Of a DNA stretch of 17,974 bases, positions 1 to 7,708 are shown piece by piece. Origin of the DNA: Cloacimonetes bacterium UBA5210. GTDB lineage: Bacteria; Cloacimonadota; Cloacimonadia; Cloacimonadales; Cloacimonadaceae. The first letter of the stretch is position 1. Every line of letters begins with the position of its first letter. The notes under the pieces were generated by a model, which was not told the origin of the DNA, ran no database searches, and saw only the letters and a program-made list of their open reading frames with translations. A program made the translations under genes and the position numbers. The DNA is taken from the NCBI GenBank assembly GCA_002412625.1, contig DHVK01000021.1, forward strand, positions 1 through 17,974, in the 5' to 3' direction.

Positions 1-128
1 AAATCTTCGAACAAGAGTGTGGTTCTGGAGGCGCCGGCATAGGGAAGGGTATTCCCTTGAGCGCTCAGGGAAGAGATAGCTCCTAAGATAAGTGTCAGAA
101 GCAAGACTATCAGTACAGTTTGTTTCAT
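1..128 (-). CDS. N-terminal fragment of a secreted protein (cut by window edge)
   Basis: An open frame runs from an ATG at 128-126 to the window edge, giving 42 complete codons. Residues 1-23 form a typical Sec signal peptide: a Lys at position 2, a long Leu/Ile/Val core and a probable cleavage after Ser-Leu-Ser-Ala. The mature part begins QGNTLPYAGASRTTLLFED. An AGGAG ribosome site lies at 141-137, eight bases before the ATG, which supports this start. The protein is therefore exported, but its function lies outside the window. The mature start ending in LLFED loosely recalls secreted proteins whose first domain begins with a FEDFE-like stretch, such as choice-of-anchor J proteins; this is a guess. 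It is transcribed away from the rest of the window. Confidence 0.75.
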   Translation of the reverse strand, partial: MKQTVLIVLLLTLILGAISSLSAQGNTLPYAGASRTTLLFED

Positions 129-142
129 CGCTGTGACTCCTA

Positions 143-716
143 TGGGTGTTTGATGTTTGGTTTTGTGCCGCAGCGTTTGCACGCCCGACGTTTCCATATT
201 TCTATATAATCAAATAACCTTGGAACTAGCTGGTTGCTATATTGTGAAAAGCACTCTAACTTGTAAAGCAAAATCTTTCTCTTTAATCCCGAAGGGTTTT
301 GCTGCAATAAAGTGAATATGGCTCTTGGCTTGTTTGACAGCAGGATGAACACCGGATAGTTTCGCTAGATAGACACTTCATACCCTAGCTCCCGGCTCCT
401 TTTATTACTTTGTGGTAAAGCTGATATTATGCTGTTATACTCGGATGCCCACAGCATGATCTTAGCTTGATATCTAGTCAAAACCGGAACAATAATTCGC
501 GGTTGACAGGGGAGGAATAGATCAGGATCATACCCAAGTATGTAGTTGATCCAGACTGAACCTGACTGGCTTTGCTATTCACTAACACGTGGTTGGACTT
601 ATCTGTCAACCCACGGGTATATCAAGCGAGTACAAGGGATGGTAGTAACGCTTATTTTTCTATAAACGTCAAACTCCGAATGAATATAGGGCTATGCCAG
701 TGACACTGATCCCGGA
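143..716. other. Intergenic stretch with no supportable gene
   Basis: This stretch separates the edge gene from the HU terminator. I see no tRNA, rRNA fragment or coding frame with a credible start. The longest frame, 352-140 on the minus strand, begins with GTG without a ribosome site and runs into the ribosome site of the edge gene. An extended -10-like element (TGTTATACT, 433-441, plus strand) has no clear -35 partner. GGTTGACAG at 501-509 and its inverted copy at 603-611 form a 9-base inverted repeat about 93 bases apart. Confidence 0.5.
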
Positions 717-755
717 CAAAAAAAGAGGATAGGCGGAACCTGGTTCCACCTATCC
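717..755 (-). terminator. Rho-independent terminator of the HU-family gene
   Basis: Arms at 727-740 and 742-755 pair over about 14 positions with one mismatch. The centre is so tight that the innermost pairs must open to form the loop. Read on the minus strand, the stem is followed by TC and seven T (724-718), the usual U-tract. It lies 26 bases past the HU stop codon at 781. Confidence 0.88.
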
Positions 756-780
756 AATTGTGTGTCAAAAACGTGAAGTA

Positions 781-1056
781 TTACTTTTTGACAGCGTCTT
801 TCAGTTTTTTACCCGCTTTGAAAACAGGAACTTTACGTGCCGGAATCTTCAAAGGAGCTTTGGTTTTGGGGTTGATGCCTTTGCGAGCCTTGCGTTGAGC
901 AACGCTGAAGGAACCGAAACCAACCAGAGAAACTTTGCCGCCCTTCTTCAGGGTTTGGGTGACTCCATCCAAGACGGCAGCTAGTGCAAGACCGGCTACT
1001 TTTTGGGAGACGCCGGCGTCGGACGCGATCTTTTTGACTAATTCATCTCTGCTCAT
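781..1056 (-). CDS. HU/IHF-family DNA-binding histone-like protein
   Basis: This is a 91-residue HU-type protein, the usual length for the family, which binds and bends DNA as a dimer in the nucleoid. The N-terminal helices (MSRDELVKKIASDAGVS) and the signature region VGFGSFSVAQRKARKGINP, with its DNA-contacting beta arm, are intact, and the C-terminus is Lys-rich. The frame stays open upstream to 1146, but the start at 1056 is preferred: AGGAGG at 1066-1061 lies four bases upstream and family homology begins exactly at this Met. The gene is monocistronic, with a promoter-like region upstream and a strong terminator 26 bases downstream. It is divergent from the lipoprotein gene at 1353. I cannot tell HU from an IHF subunit by eye, so no symbol is given. 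Confidence 0.95.
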   Translation of the reverse strand: MSRDELVKKIASDAGVSQKVAGLALAAVLDGVTQTLKKGGKVSLVGFGSFSVAQRKARKGINPKTKAPLKIPARKVPVFKAGKKLKDAVKK

Positions 1057-1093
1057 TTTACCTCCTATTGTAGTTTGGATAAGCGTTAGAGAT

Positions 1094-1134
1094 ATTATAA
1101 AGCTAAGCGAAAGTGAATTGATAATTTCTGTCAA
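1094..1134 (-). promoter_or_regulatory. Possible promoter of the HU-family gene
   Basis: On the minus strand a perfect TATAAT lies at 1099-1094, about 40 bases before the HU start codon. A perfect TTGACA lies at 1134-1129, but 29 bases separate them, too far for a single sigma-70 promoter. At 17-base spacing the -35 would be the weak ATCAAT (1122-1117). The -10 is the better supported element. Confidence 0.4.
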
Positions 1135-1208
1135 CCAAAAAAACACGCGTAGAACCTTATTTGGCCTGCATTTATGGCTACAGCCTTCCCATAGTATGCG
1201 CTATTTGA

Positions 1209-1234
1209 TTGACAGACAGCATATTATCGTCTGT
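1209..1234. promoter_or_regulatory. Inverted repeat in the divergent intergenic region
   Basis: ACAGAC (1212-1217) and GTCTGT (1229-1234) form a perfect 6-base inverted repeat with an 11-base AT-rich centre, overlapping a TTGACA at 1209-1214. It sits between the divergent HU and lipoprotein genes and could be an operator or a -35 region. No regulator can be assigned. Confidence 0.25.
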
Positions 1235-1296
1235 TTAATTTGGTACACTTATTTTTATATTTTTTTTTGCATCGAAGCGTGAAAGCCTTTTTTAGG

Positions 1297-1327
1297 TTGA
1301 CAAAATCTGCCTTCTCCAGACTATGTA
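1297..1327 (+). promoter_or_regulatory. Possible promoter of the TPR lipoprotein gene
   Basis: A perfect TTGACA (1297-1302) is followed after 19 bases by TATGTA (1322-1327), about 26 bases before the start codon at 1353. The spacing is longer than the 17-base optimum, so the -10 assignment is tentative. Confidence 0.4.
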
Positions 1328-1352
1328 CATAGATTAAAAACTGGAGGATTTA

Positions 1353-2534
1353 ATGCAAAATCACAGATATCTCGCTCTTGTCGCACTGATCGTGTTGATT
1401 GTCCTGAGCGCTTGCTCCTCAAATAAACAGATTCAAGTGGCCTCGGAGCCGGTTCGTAACCCGCTTGCTTTGGCTCTCGAGGCTGCATCTGATGGTGCCG
1501 AATTCTATGAAGACGGCATGCTGGAAATGGCAATCGAAGCGTTTGGAAACGCTGTTGTTCTCTTCACAGAAGCAGCTCCCACTGCTGCAGAAAGTGATTC
1601 TGTTTATCAAAACATCGAAAGCATGCAGCTGAACATCGCCAAAAGTCATGTGGACCTGGCCTTCGAAAACATCGAAATGAGCATGTATGGCAATGCAGTT
1701 GAACATTATGAAACCGCGCTTGCCATTTACAAGCATCACGTGCCGGTACGCATTACCCAAGCAGAACTGGACGATTATGTGAAAGGTACTTTGAACAACC
1801 TGGCCATCGCCTCCAGGAATGCAGGAAACTTCGAAGCCACTCTGGGATACTATGACCAGCTTCTGGAAATGGAACCCAATAACGCGGAACTTCTGAATCA
1901 GAAATTCTTCATTCTGAAGGACGATCTGAACGATAGCGCCCGCGCCTTTCAGGTTTTGGAAGATTACGCCACCGTCGCGAAAGACGCTTCAGCGTTTATC
2001 ATGCTTGCCGAAGGCTATGCCCAATCCGGAGACTATGTAAAAGCTGAAGCCGCATATAAGAAGGCAGAAGCTTTACGTCCGGACGCTGACATGTTTACCC
2101 GCATCAGCAACTTCTACCGTGCCAACAGCAAATGGGCAGAATCCAATACTTACTTGGAAAAGCTGGCTGCCACCAACCCTTCACAAGATCTCCTTGCGAT
2201 CGCGTTTACTCAGATTGGTCAGAATTATGACCAACTCAAAAACAACGCCAAGAAGATCGAATACTTCGAGAAATCCGTGGATGTGAAGCCGGATTCCAGG
2301 CTTGCCCTGGTTCTTGCGGCTCACTACAATGGAGCCAAAAACTGGAACCGGGTAATCAATTTCAGCACCATCGTCCTCAGTGAAGAGCCCAACAACTCCG
2401 ACGCCCGAATGTTGCGCGGTGTAGCCTATTTCCAGCAAAAGAACAATGCTGCCGCAAAGGCCGACCTGGAACGCATCGTAAACGATCCCAGACACGGCGC
2501 GCAAGCTCAGAACATCCTTAAAAACATCAAGTAA
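1353..2534 (+). CDS. TPR-repeat lipoprotein
   Basis: This 393-residue protein begins with a lipoprotein signal: a hydrophobic segment (about residues 7-18) and the lipobox LSAC with Cys21 as the lipidated residue. The rest is largely helical with repeated tetratricopeptide-like units, for example around residues 105-130, 155-185, 205-245 and 260-305, showing patterns such as GNFEATLGYYDQLLEMEPNN and GDYVKAEAAYKKAEALRPD. It is likely a scaffold for protein-protein contacts at the inner face of an envelope membrane. GGAGG at 1343-1347 and the signal peptide fix the start. A strong terminator follows 17 bases after the stop, so it seems to be transcribed alone. The specific partner or role is unknown. 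Confidence 0.85.
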   Translation: MQNHRYLALVALIVLIVLSACSSNKQIQVASEPVRNPLALALEAASDGAEFYEDGMLEMAIEAFGNAVVLFTEAAPTAAESDSVYQNIESMQLNIAKSHVDLAFENIEMSMYGNAVEHYETALAIYKHHVPVRITQAELDDYVKGTLNNLAIASRNAGNFEATLGYYDQLLEMEPNNAELLNQKFFILKDDLNDSARAFQVLEDYATVAKDASAFIMLAEGYAQSGDYVKAEAAYKKAEALRPDADMFTRISNFYRANSKWAESNTYLEKLAATNPSQDLLAIAFTQIGQNYDQLKNNAKKIEYFEKSVDVKPDSRLALVLAAHYNGAKNWNRVINFSTIVLSEEPNNSDARMLRGVAYFQQKNNAAAKADLERIVNDPRHGAQAQNILKNIK

Positions 2535-2551
2535 TATAGCATTTCACAGCC

Positions 2552-2586
2552 GGCGGGCGAAACCCTTGTTTCGTCCGCCACTTTTT
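2552..2586 (+). terminator. Rho-independent terminator after the TPR lipoprotein gene
   Basis: A 12-base-pair stem (2552-2563 with 2568-2579, one G-U pair) closes a four-base CCTT loop and is followed by AC and five T (2582-2586). It ends the lipoprotein transcript. The next start codon (2590) begins only four bases after the T-run. Confidence 0.88.
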
Positions 2587-2589
2587 AGG

Positions 2590-3036
2590 ATGAAGAAGCT
2601 GAAGACGGACGGTTCAATCAAAGCCATCTATACTTATGTAGAAGGCAGAAAGATCGTGCATCCCCTGATCGGTGCCATCATCCCGGCTGGTTTCCCCTCC
2701 CCGGCTCAGGACTATATCGAAGGAACTCTGGATCTGTCCGAACACCTGATCCGACACCCTTCCTCTACCTTCTTCATGTATGCCGACGGATACTCCATGA
2801 TCGGCGCCGGCATCCAGCCCGGAGACCTGCTGATAGTGGACCGTGCTTTGGAAGCTCAATCCAACATGGTGATAATTGCCATCGTGGATAATGAACTTAC
2901 CCTGAAACGCTTGCGCATTGAAGGCGGGCAATATTGGTTGATTCCCGAGAACGAGGAGTTTGAGCCCATCCGCATCACGGAGGATATGGATTTCATCGTT
3001 TGGGGAGTAGTTACTTTTGTAATCCATTCACTTTGA
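2590..3036 (+). CDS. UmuD-like S24-family autoprotease
   Basis: This 148-residue protein resembles UmuD, the LexA-type self-cleaving subunit of translesion polymerase V. The GFPSPAQDYIE block follows an Ala33-Gly34 pair at the expected cleavage site. The catalytic Ser69 lies in YADGYSMIGAGI and Lys106 in NELTLKRL. The spacing Ser to Lys (37) and Gly to Ser (35) equals that of E. coli UmuD (Gly25, Ser60, Lys97). The frame could begin at a TTG at 2566, but that codon sits in the terminator loop, so ATG 2590 is preferred although it has only a weak AGG before it. No umuC is in the window. The next gene overlaps its stop. It may act in SOS mutagenesis, or as a protease on another target. Confidence 0.85.
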   Translation: MKKLKTDGSIKAIYTYVEGRKIVHPLIGAIIPAGFPSPAQDYIEGTLDLSEHLIRHPSSTFFMYADGYSMIGAGIQPGDLLIVDRALEAQSNMVIIAIVDNELTLKRLRIEGGQYWLIPENEEFEPIRITEDMDFIVWGVVTFVIHSL

Positions 3037-6000
3037 TGATGCGCGTGCGTAGCCTGTGGGCTATTCTGGCAATCTGCATTCTTTCCCCGCTTATGGCCTC
3101 AGACTTTGTGATTGAGGAAAGCCTGCAGCTCATCACCGGAACTTCTGAATACAAGCTAAACCACCCCAACATCGTTAACTTCTCTGAAAGCGTGCAGAGT
3201 GACACCCTCCTCTTGGTCAAGGATGTGGATTACACAATAAACTACAAAACCGGAAGCTTGAAGCTTCTGCGACCCATACAGACCACACGTCTCTTGATCA
3301 GCTATTTGGTGATCCCGCCGGAGCTAAGCGCGAAACGCCAGACATACCGGCGGATTGTGTTGACGGATACTCTCGCCGTGCTTCCCGGACCCAATGGTTC
3401 CGACTGGTTCGCGCAAAGCAGCAATCTCATCATCAGCGGAAGTAAAACCTTCTCGCTCAGTTTCTCCGAATCCGGCGAGACAGATCTGTTGCAGTCTCTG
3501 TATGTGAATCTCAGCGGAGAGCTTGCGCCAAATGTGCAGATCACGGCTCAACTCTCTGACAGTCAGAGCAAATTGAGCCCGGAAGGCGATAGTAAAGAGC
3601 TTTCCAGCCTGGATCAGGTCTTTATCAGAGTAAATGGTAAACGCTGGGAACTGGGCATGGGCGATCTCGAACTGCACTACGCGAGCAGCCGCTATCTGAA
3701 CTATTTTACCAAGTTGGAAGGCATCGCGGCCTCATACACGGGGAACAACGAGTTCTCAGCCGCTTTCAGCGCCGCATCCGGCAAAAGCACTGCCATGACA
3801 ATCATAATCATCGATGGCAAACAGGGACCCTACTATCTGAGCCCGAACAGCACACAGCGTAGCTTCATCGTGGTTGCCGGCACAGAACAGATCTACCTGG
3901 ACGGCCAGCTTCTGGAACGCGGAACGGATTACTATATAGACTATAGTGAAGGCTCGGTGATGTTCCGCCGCATGGTGAGTTCGCTGAACTCCGTTAATGC
4001 CATCTTCCAGTACTCTGACGAAAACTACAGACAATCCTCTTACTATAGCAATTCCCGCTTGATGCTCTCTGAGCGTCTGAGCCTCAGCCACCATCTTGTT
4101 CACCAGGCGGATTCCAAAAAGCACCCGCTGCTCTTCAACTTCAGCCCCCAGGATCTGGACAGTCTGGCCCTCGCAGGGGATAACCCGGTTTACACCGATG
4201 GTGTGGTGATTACCGAACCCGGTAGCGGGAACTACACTTTACTCACAGACACCCTGGGTAACCCTTATTATGAATATGCTCCGGGAGATTCCACTGCCAT
4301 CTACAATGTGGCTTTCAGTTATGTTGGCCCCGGGTCGGGAGATTACGAGCAGTTTTCCATTGGCCGCTATCGCTATGTGGGCATCCAGCAAGGGGCGTGG
4401 CATCCGGTGAAGATCATCGTTGCCCCGGCCTTGCGCAGTAATCTGGAGCTAAGCCTGGCCTACACGGGTGAACTGCTGCACAGCGGCATCGACGCGCTCT
4501 ATAGTTACAACGATATGAATACCCTGTCCTCCCGGGATGATGAAGACAATGCAGCCGGAATCGTTTCAGCTTGGCTGGCGTATAAGCAAGAGGGGAAGCC
4601 ACTTACCGCGCGTTTGGATGCGACCCGGCGCTTTGCCGATACCTATCGCTTTGGCAGTGATGGCGCTCCGGAACACGATTTCGCGGCACTGGCAGATACG
4701 GATTCGCTCGCGATGAGCAATCTGGATCTGAATCTTTCCTACCTGGGTTCCTTTATCAAGCCGGAATTGCTGGTGCGTTACAAGGACTGGGATGACCGTT
4801 ACACCCAAAAAGCCCTGCGCTTCACATCCCAAAACCAGAACCACGGCTGGATCCCATATCTTCGGCTGAGCAACACAGTTTCACTGCAGGAAGGCACCGT
4901 CAACAGCCTCTTGATGTATCACAGCGCGGATCTGGGCTGGCAATACAGGCTCTTAGAACTGCGGATGGCAGCCCTGTATTCGGGATTGGAGAATGATGAT
5001 CCCGCCATTGGGGGCACCAGACTGATCCGCTGGCAACCCGGGCTGGACCTCAAGACCCAAGGCCAGATTACTTCAATATCTTATACTGCGGACGACACCA
5101 GTGTCAAGCTGGAAGATTGGCAAAGGCTGAACTCTCAGCAAACTTATGCCATCAGACACAGCAGCAACTTTGAGAACCACAGAATGGATCTGGATTTCAG
5201 CCACAGAGTGCTGAACAATCCGCTAAGCGAGACTCAGCCAAAAAGCAACTATGACCTCTTTAACTACCGCTCCGGACACAGTATTCTGAAAGGCGCATTT
5301 AGCCTGTATGCCAATTACCAATTGAATCAAACCGAGTTTTACCCCAGAATCCGGGAATTGGTCTGGGTCGGTACGGCGCAGGGCATCTACGACAGCACCG
5401 GGGTCATGATCGACAGTGGCGAATATATCTATGAATACATCACCTCCCCCACGGGAAGCTTGTCCACAGAGCTTTCCGGCAATGCCAGCATCTACCTGAA
5501 ACCGGGTCAATACTTCAGCTCGCCGATCTGGCAAAGGCTTCACAGTGATCTCAGCCTAAGCGCGAATGAACAGACAGATCAAGCGAACAAATGGCAAAGC
5601 TACATCTTTTTGCCGGATTACTCCTACAATTCGGATTCCATCTATGCCCGCCGATCCTGGCTGCAAAACTTCTGGCTGGACATCTATAAAAGCCGCATTA
5701 TCGGCAATCTCAGCCTGGAACACAACCGGAATCTGGATCAACGCTACCAGATCCAGGAACGGGGCAAAGACAGCCGACAGAACTTGCAAGTGGATTTCCG
5801 GAATTTCTATGGTCTGAACACACGCTTCAGTCTGGGACAAGAAAACCAGCAGGAAAGCCGCTACAGCTCTGAGATCAGCATTGTGCGCGGCTCGGTATTG
5901 GTGGAAAAAGTGCTTAACCCGCAGAGCACGCTTCAGATCGAAAGCGGGGCTAGTTCCGAGGATGGCAAACAACAGGGAGCAGATAGTTCTTATCAGATCC

Positions 6001-6272
6001 GTAACATCTACCTCTCCCCCTCGCTACGCAGTGTGTTTATGCAGAAATATCGGATTTCGGCCAGAGCAAACCTCGGCTACAACTTTCGGGCCGGAGATGA
6101 CTACCTGCTCTTTCTGCCGCAAAAGCGAGAAGGAATGCTGGGTGATGCCACACTGTCCGCCATCTATCGAATCAACGACTTCAGCTCGGTTAGCATGGAA
6201 TATCGCTTCGGTAAATATCCCCAGGATAACGGCACACACAACCTCAAATTGGAATTTAAGGCGGAACTTTAG
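3036..6272 (+). CDS. Large secreted beta-rich, probably outer-membrane protein
   Basis: The chosen start, ATG 3036, gives 1078 residues and overlaps the UmuD-like stop as TGATG, implying translational coupling. An upstream in-frame start near 3000 is less likely because it would put 12 residues before the signal peptide. Residues 1-21 form a signal peptide ending LSPLMA. The mature protein is rich in alternating polar/aromatic beta strands and poor in Cys. A turn motif occurs twice: DVDYTINYKTGSLKLL (63-78) and GTDYYIDYSEGSVMF (296-310). The C-terminal half looks like many barrel strands, and the last residue is Leu after a strand (LKLEFKAEL). An outer-membrane or surface barrel is the best guess. 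I do not recognise a named family, and no TonB box or plug is evident. Confidence 0.7.
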   Translation: MMRVRSLWAILAICILSPLMASDFVIEESLQLITGTSEYKLNHPNIVNFSESVQSDTLLLVKDVDYTINYKTGSLKLLRPIQTTRLLISYLVIPPELSAKRQTYRRIVLTDTLAVLPGPNGSDWFAQSSNLIISGSKTFSLSFSESGETDLLQSLYVNLSGELAPNVQITAQLSDSQSKLSPEGDSKELSSLDQVFIRVNGKRWELGMGDLELHYASSRYLNYFTKLEGIAASYTGNNEFSAAFSAASGKSTAMTIIIIDGKQGPYYLSPNSTQRSFIVVAGTEQIYLDGQLLERGTDYYIDYSEGSVMFRRMVSSLNSVNAIFQYSDENYRQSSYYSNSRLMLSERLSLSHHLVHQADSKKHPLLFNFSPQDLDSLALAGDNPVYTDGVVITEPGSGNYTLLTDTLGNPYYEYAPGDSTAIYNVAFSYVGPGSGDYEQFSIGRYRYVGIQQGAWHPVKIIVAPALRSNLELSLAYTGELLHSGIDALYSYNDMNTLSSRDDEDNAAGIVSAWLAYKQEGKPLTARLDATRRFADTYRFGSDGAPEHDFAALADTDSLAMSNLDLNLSYLGSFIKPELLVRYKDWDDRYTQKALRFTSQNQNHGWIPYLRLSNTVSLQEGTVNSLLMYHSADLGWQYRLLELRMAALYSGLENDDPAIGGTRLIRWQPGLDLKTQGQITSISYTADDTSVKLEDWQRLNSQQTYAIRHSSNFENHRMDLDFSHRVLNNPLSETQPKSNYDLFNYRSGHSILKGAFSLYANYQLNQTEFYPRIRELVWVGTAQGIYDSTGVMIDSGEYIYEYITSPTGSLSTELSGNASIYLKPGQYFSSPIWQRLHSDLSLSANEQTDQANKWQSYIFLPDYSYNSDSIYARRSWLQNFWLDIYKSRIIGNLSLEHNRNLDQRYQIQERGKDSRQNLQVDFRNFYGLNTRFSLGQENQQESRYSSEISIVRGSVLVEKVLNPQSTLQIESGASSEDGKQQGADSSYQIRNIYLSPSLRSVFMQKYRISARANLGYNFRAGDDYLLFLPQKREGMLGDATLSAIYRINDFSSVSMEYRFGKYPQDNGTHNLKLEFKAEL

Positions 6273-6273
6273 C

Positions 6274-7047
6274 ATGAGCTTCATTCTGAGCCCATTGGAC
6301 TACGCGATAGTATTACCCTTCATCTTTTTAGCCGGCTTCATCGATGCCATTGCAGGAGGTGGCGGACTCATCTCCCTGCCCGCCTATTGGAGCGCGGGGA
6401 TCCCGCCCCACATGGCTTTGGGCACAAACAAGTTTTCGTCCTGTTGTGGCACGGTGTTTTCCACCACCCGGTTCTTCCGGGCAAAGATGATCGATCTGCC
6501 GGTGGCGCTGATCAGTGCCGCGCTAGCCCTGCTCGGTTCCTGGCTGGGCGCCAGCACCGCGCTGATCGTCTCCGCCAAGTTTCTGAATTACCTGCTGATC
6601 GTACTGATCCCGCTGATCACCGTTATCACCCTGATCCGCAAGCAAATGGGCTTTCACGATAGTGCTGATTTGTTGAAACTGGGTTATCGTTTATCTTTGG
6701 GAGCTCTTGCCGGCTTCGTTGTGGGCTTTTATGACGGCTTTTTTGGCCCGGGAACGGGGACTTTCCTGATCCTCATCTATTCCGCGCTGCTGCATTATGA
6801 TTTTGTGCGGGCAAACGGGAACGCCAAGGTGGTAAATCTGGCTTCAAACGTGGCAGCATTGCTCACTTTTGCCCGCGCCGGACAGATATGGTACGCGATC
6901 GCCATTCCAGCCGCTGTTTGCGGCATAGCGGGCAATCTGCTGGGTTCCAAAATGGTAATTCTGCGTGGCAACAAGCTCATCAAACAAGTATTCATCCTGG
7001 CTTTGATCCTACTTTTGGGCAGAGTTCTGTACAATGTAATCATGTAA
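6274..7047 (+). CDS. TauE/SafE-family membrane permease
   Basis: This 257-residue, strongly hydrophobic protein has about eight membrane segments and the duplicated architecture of TauE/SafE (DUF81) transporters. The two half-repeats each carry the Gly-rich hairpin motif: GFIDAIAGGGG (21-31) and GFYDGFFGPGTGT (151-163). Family members export sulfite, sulfoacetate or other small organosulfur anions across the inner membrane, but the substrate cannot be told here. The frame is open far upstream inside the preceding gene. The start at 6274 is preferred because homology begins here and it lies one base after the preceding stop. No terminator is visible after it. Confidence 0.9.
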   Translation: MSFILSPLDYAIVLPFIFLAGFIDAIAGGGGLISLPAYWSAGIPPHMALGTNKFSSCCGTVFSTTRFFRAKMIDLPVALISAALALLGSWLGASTALIVSAKFLNYLLIVLIPLITVITLIRKQMGFHDSADLLKLGYRLSLGALAGFVVGFYDGFFGPGTGTFLILIYSALLHYDFVRANGNAKVVNLASNVAALLTFARAGQIWYAIAIPAAVCGIAGNLLGSKMVILRGNKLIKQVFILALILLLGRVLYNVIM

Positions 7048-7354
7048 CGGCTACAGCCACGACCAAGCGCGAGAGCAGCTTTCAGAGATTCACCAGCCCG
7101 CCTTACACTATTACTCAGCTCGAAATTAAGCTGATATAAAGCCGTTATCATCGTATGACCATAGCAGAATCAAGGCTCAAGATCAGCTTGATCCCAGCTT
7201 AGTTCACAGAGTAAGGCTTAAGCAAAGGCTTAAGAAGCTTGAGACTTTTGATCGGTCTGGCAGACTATTTAGGTGAGATTCAAACAATTTCGCTTGACTG
7301 ATATCAGCGCTCCGCTGAGTGTGAACTTTAGAAAAATCACAAGGTGAAAATTGA
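7048..7354 (+). promoter_or_regulatory. Leader of the hydrogenase operon
   Basis: This 307-base gap has no credible gene and probably holds the operon promoter and control sites. Visible structure includes an inverted repeat ATCAAG-N12-CTTGAT (7169-7192), a direct repeat AAGGCTTAAG (7213-7222 and 7225-7234) followed by CTTGAG (7238-7243), and a short hairpin TCAGCG-CTC-CGCTGA near 7304-7318. TTGACT at 7294-7299 could be a -35, but no good -10 follows. AGGTG at 7342-7346 serves the first gene. Confidence 0.4.
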
Positions 7355-7702
7355 ATGACTCTAAGAGATATCGTTACTTTGCTTGAAGGCGAAGTGCTTT
7401 TCCCTGAAGCAGATCTGGATAGAGATGTACCCTGCGCGTTTGCGTCGGACATGATCTCAGATATTCTAATGTGCACCAAAGAACCCACCCTACTCCTCAC
7501 CGGGCTCACAAACAACCAAGTTATCCGCCTTAGCGACATGATCGATCTTACCGGCATCATCTTTGTGCGCGGCAAACGCCCCCTTGAAGACGTTATTGAC
7601 ATGGCTTCCGAGCGTGGCCTACCTATTATTACCACCAAATTCACCCTCTATCGTTGCAGCGGCATTTTGTTTAATGCCGGGCTGCGCAGCTGTAAGATTT
7701 AA
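7355..7702 (+). CDS. DRTGG-domain protein (first copy)
   Basis: This 115-residue protein resembles the small DRTGG-domain family (the domain also found in phosphotransacetylase-like regulators). The visible family pattern is ASDMISDIL at residues 30-38, a beta-rich middle, GIIFVRGKRPLEDVIDMA and a terminal SGILFNAGL stretch. Known members are regulatory or ligand-binding without an established reaction. It opens a tight cluster with an ATPase, a hydrogenase-like protein and a paralogous DRTGG gene at 9510, so a part in hydrogen or redox signalling is inferred. AGGTG lies eight bases before the ATG, and the next gene starts six bases after its stop. Confidence 0.8.
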   Translation: MTLRDIVTLLEGEVLFPEADLDRDVPCAFASDMISDILMCTKEPTLLLTGLTNNQVIRLSDMIDLTGIIFVRGKRPLEDVIDMASERGLPIITTKFTLYRCSGILFNAGLRSCKI

Positions 7703-7708
7703 GCGATT

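Noticed and set aside
140..352. 70-residue minus-strand frame with a CxxC-like end
   Set aside because: It starts with GTG without a ribosome site, has no recognisable family, and its end overlaps the ribosome site of the edge gene.
1057..1146. N-terminal extension of the HU protein by 30 residues
   Set aside because: HU homology and a strong AGGAGG site both place the start at 1056. The extension would cover the -10 element.
5881..6273. N-terminal extension of the TauE/SafE protein into the preceding gene
   Set aside because: It overlaps the large envelope protein gene in another frame and lacks transporter similarity; the ATG at 6274 begins the first membrane segment.
7155..7202. Possible 15-codon leader peptide in the hydrogenase operon leader
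   Set aside because: It has no ribosome site, no run of a regulatory amino acid, and no attenuator hairpin with a T-run after it.
7319..7342. Rex-operator-like half-sites (GTGTGA and TCACAA) just before the first hydrogenase-operon gene
   Set aside because: The halves are 13 bases apart, while Rex sites have about 8, and the left half is imperfect. Without the right spacing it is not a convincing Rex site.
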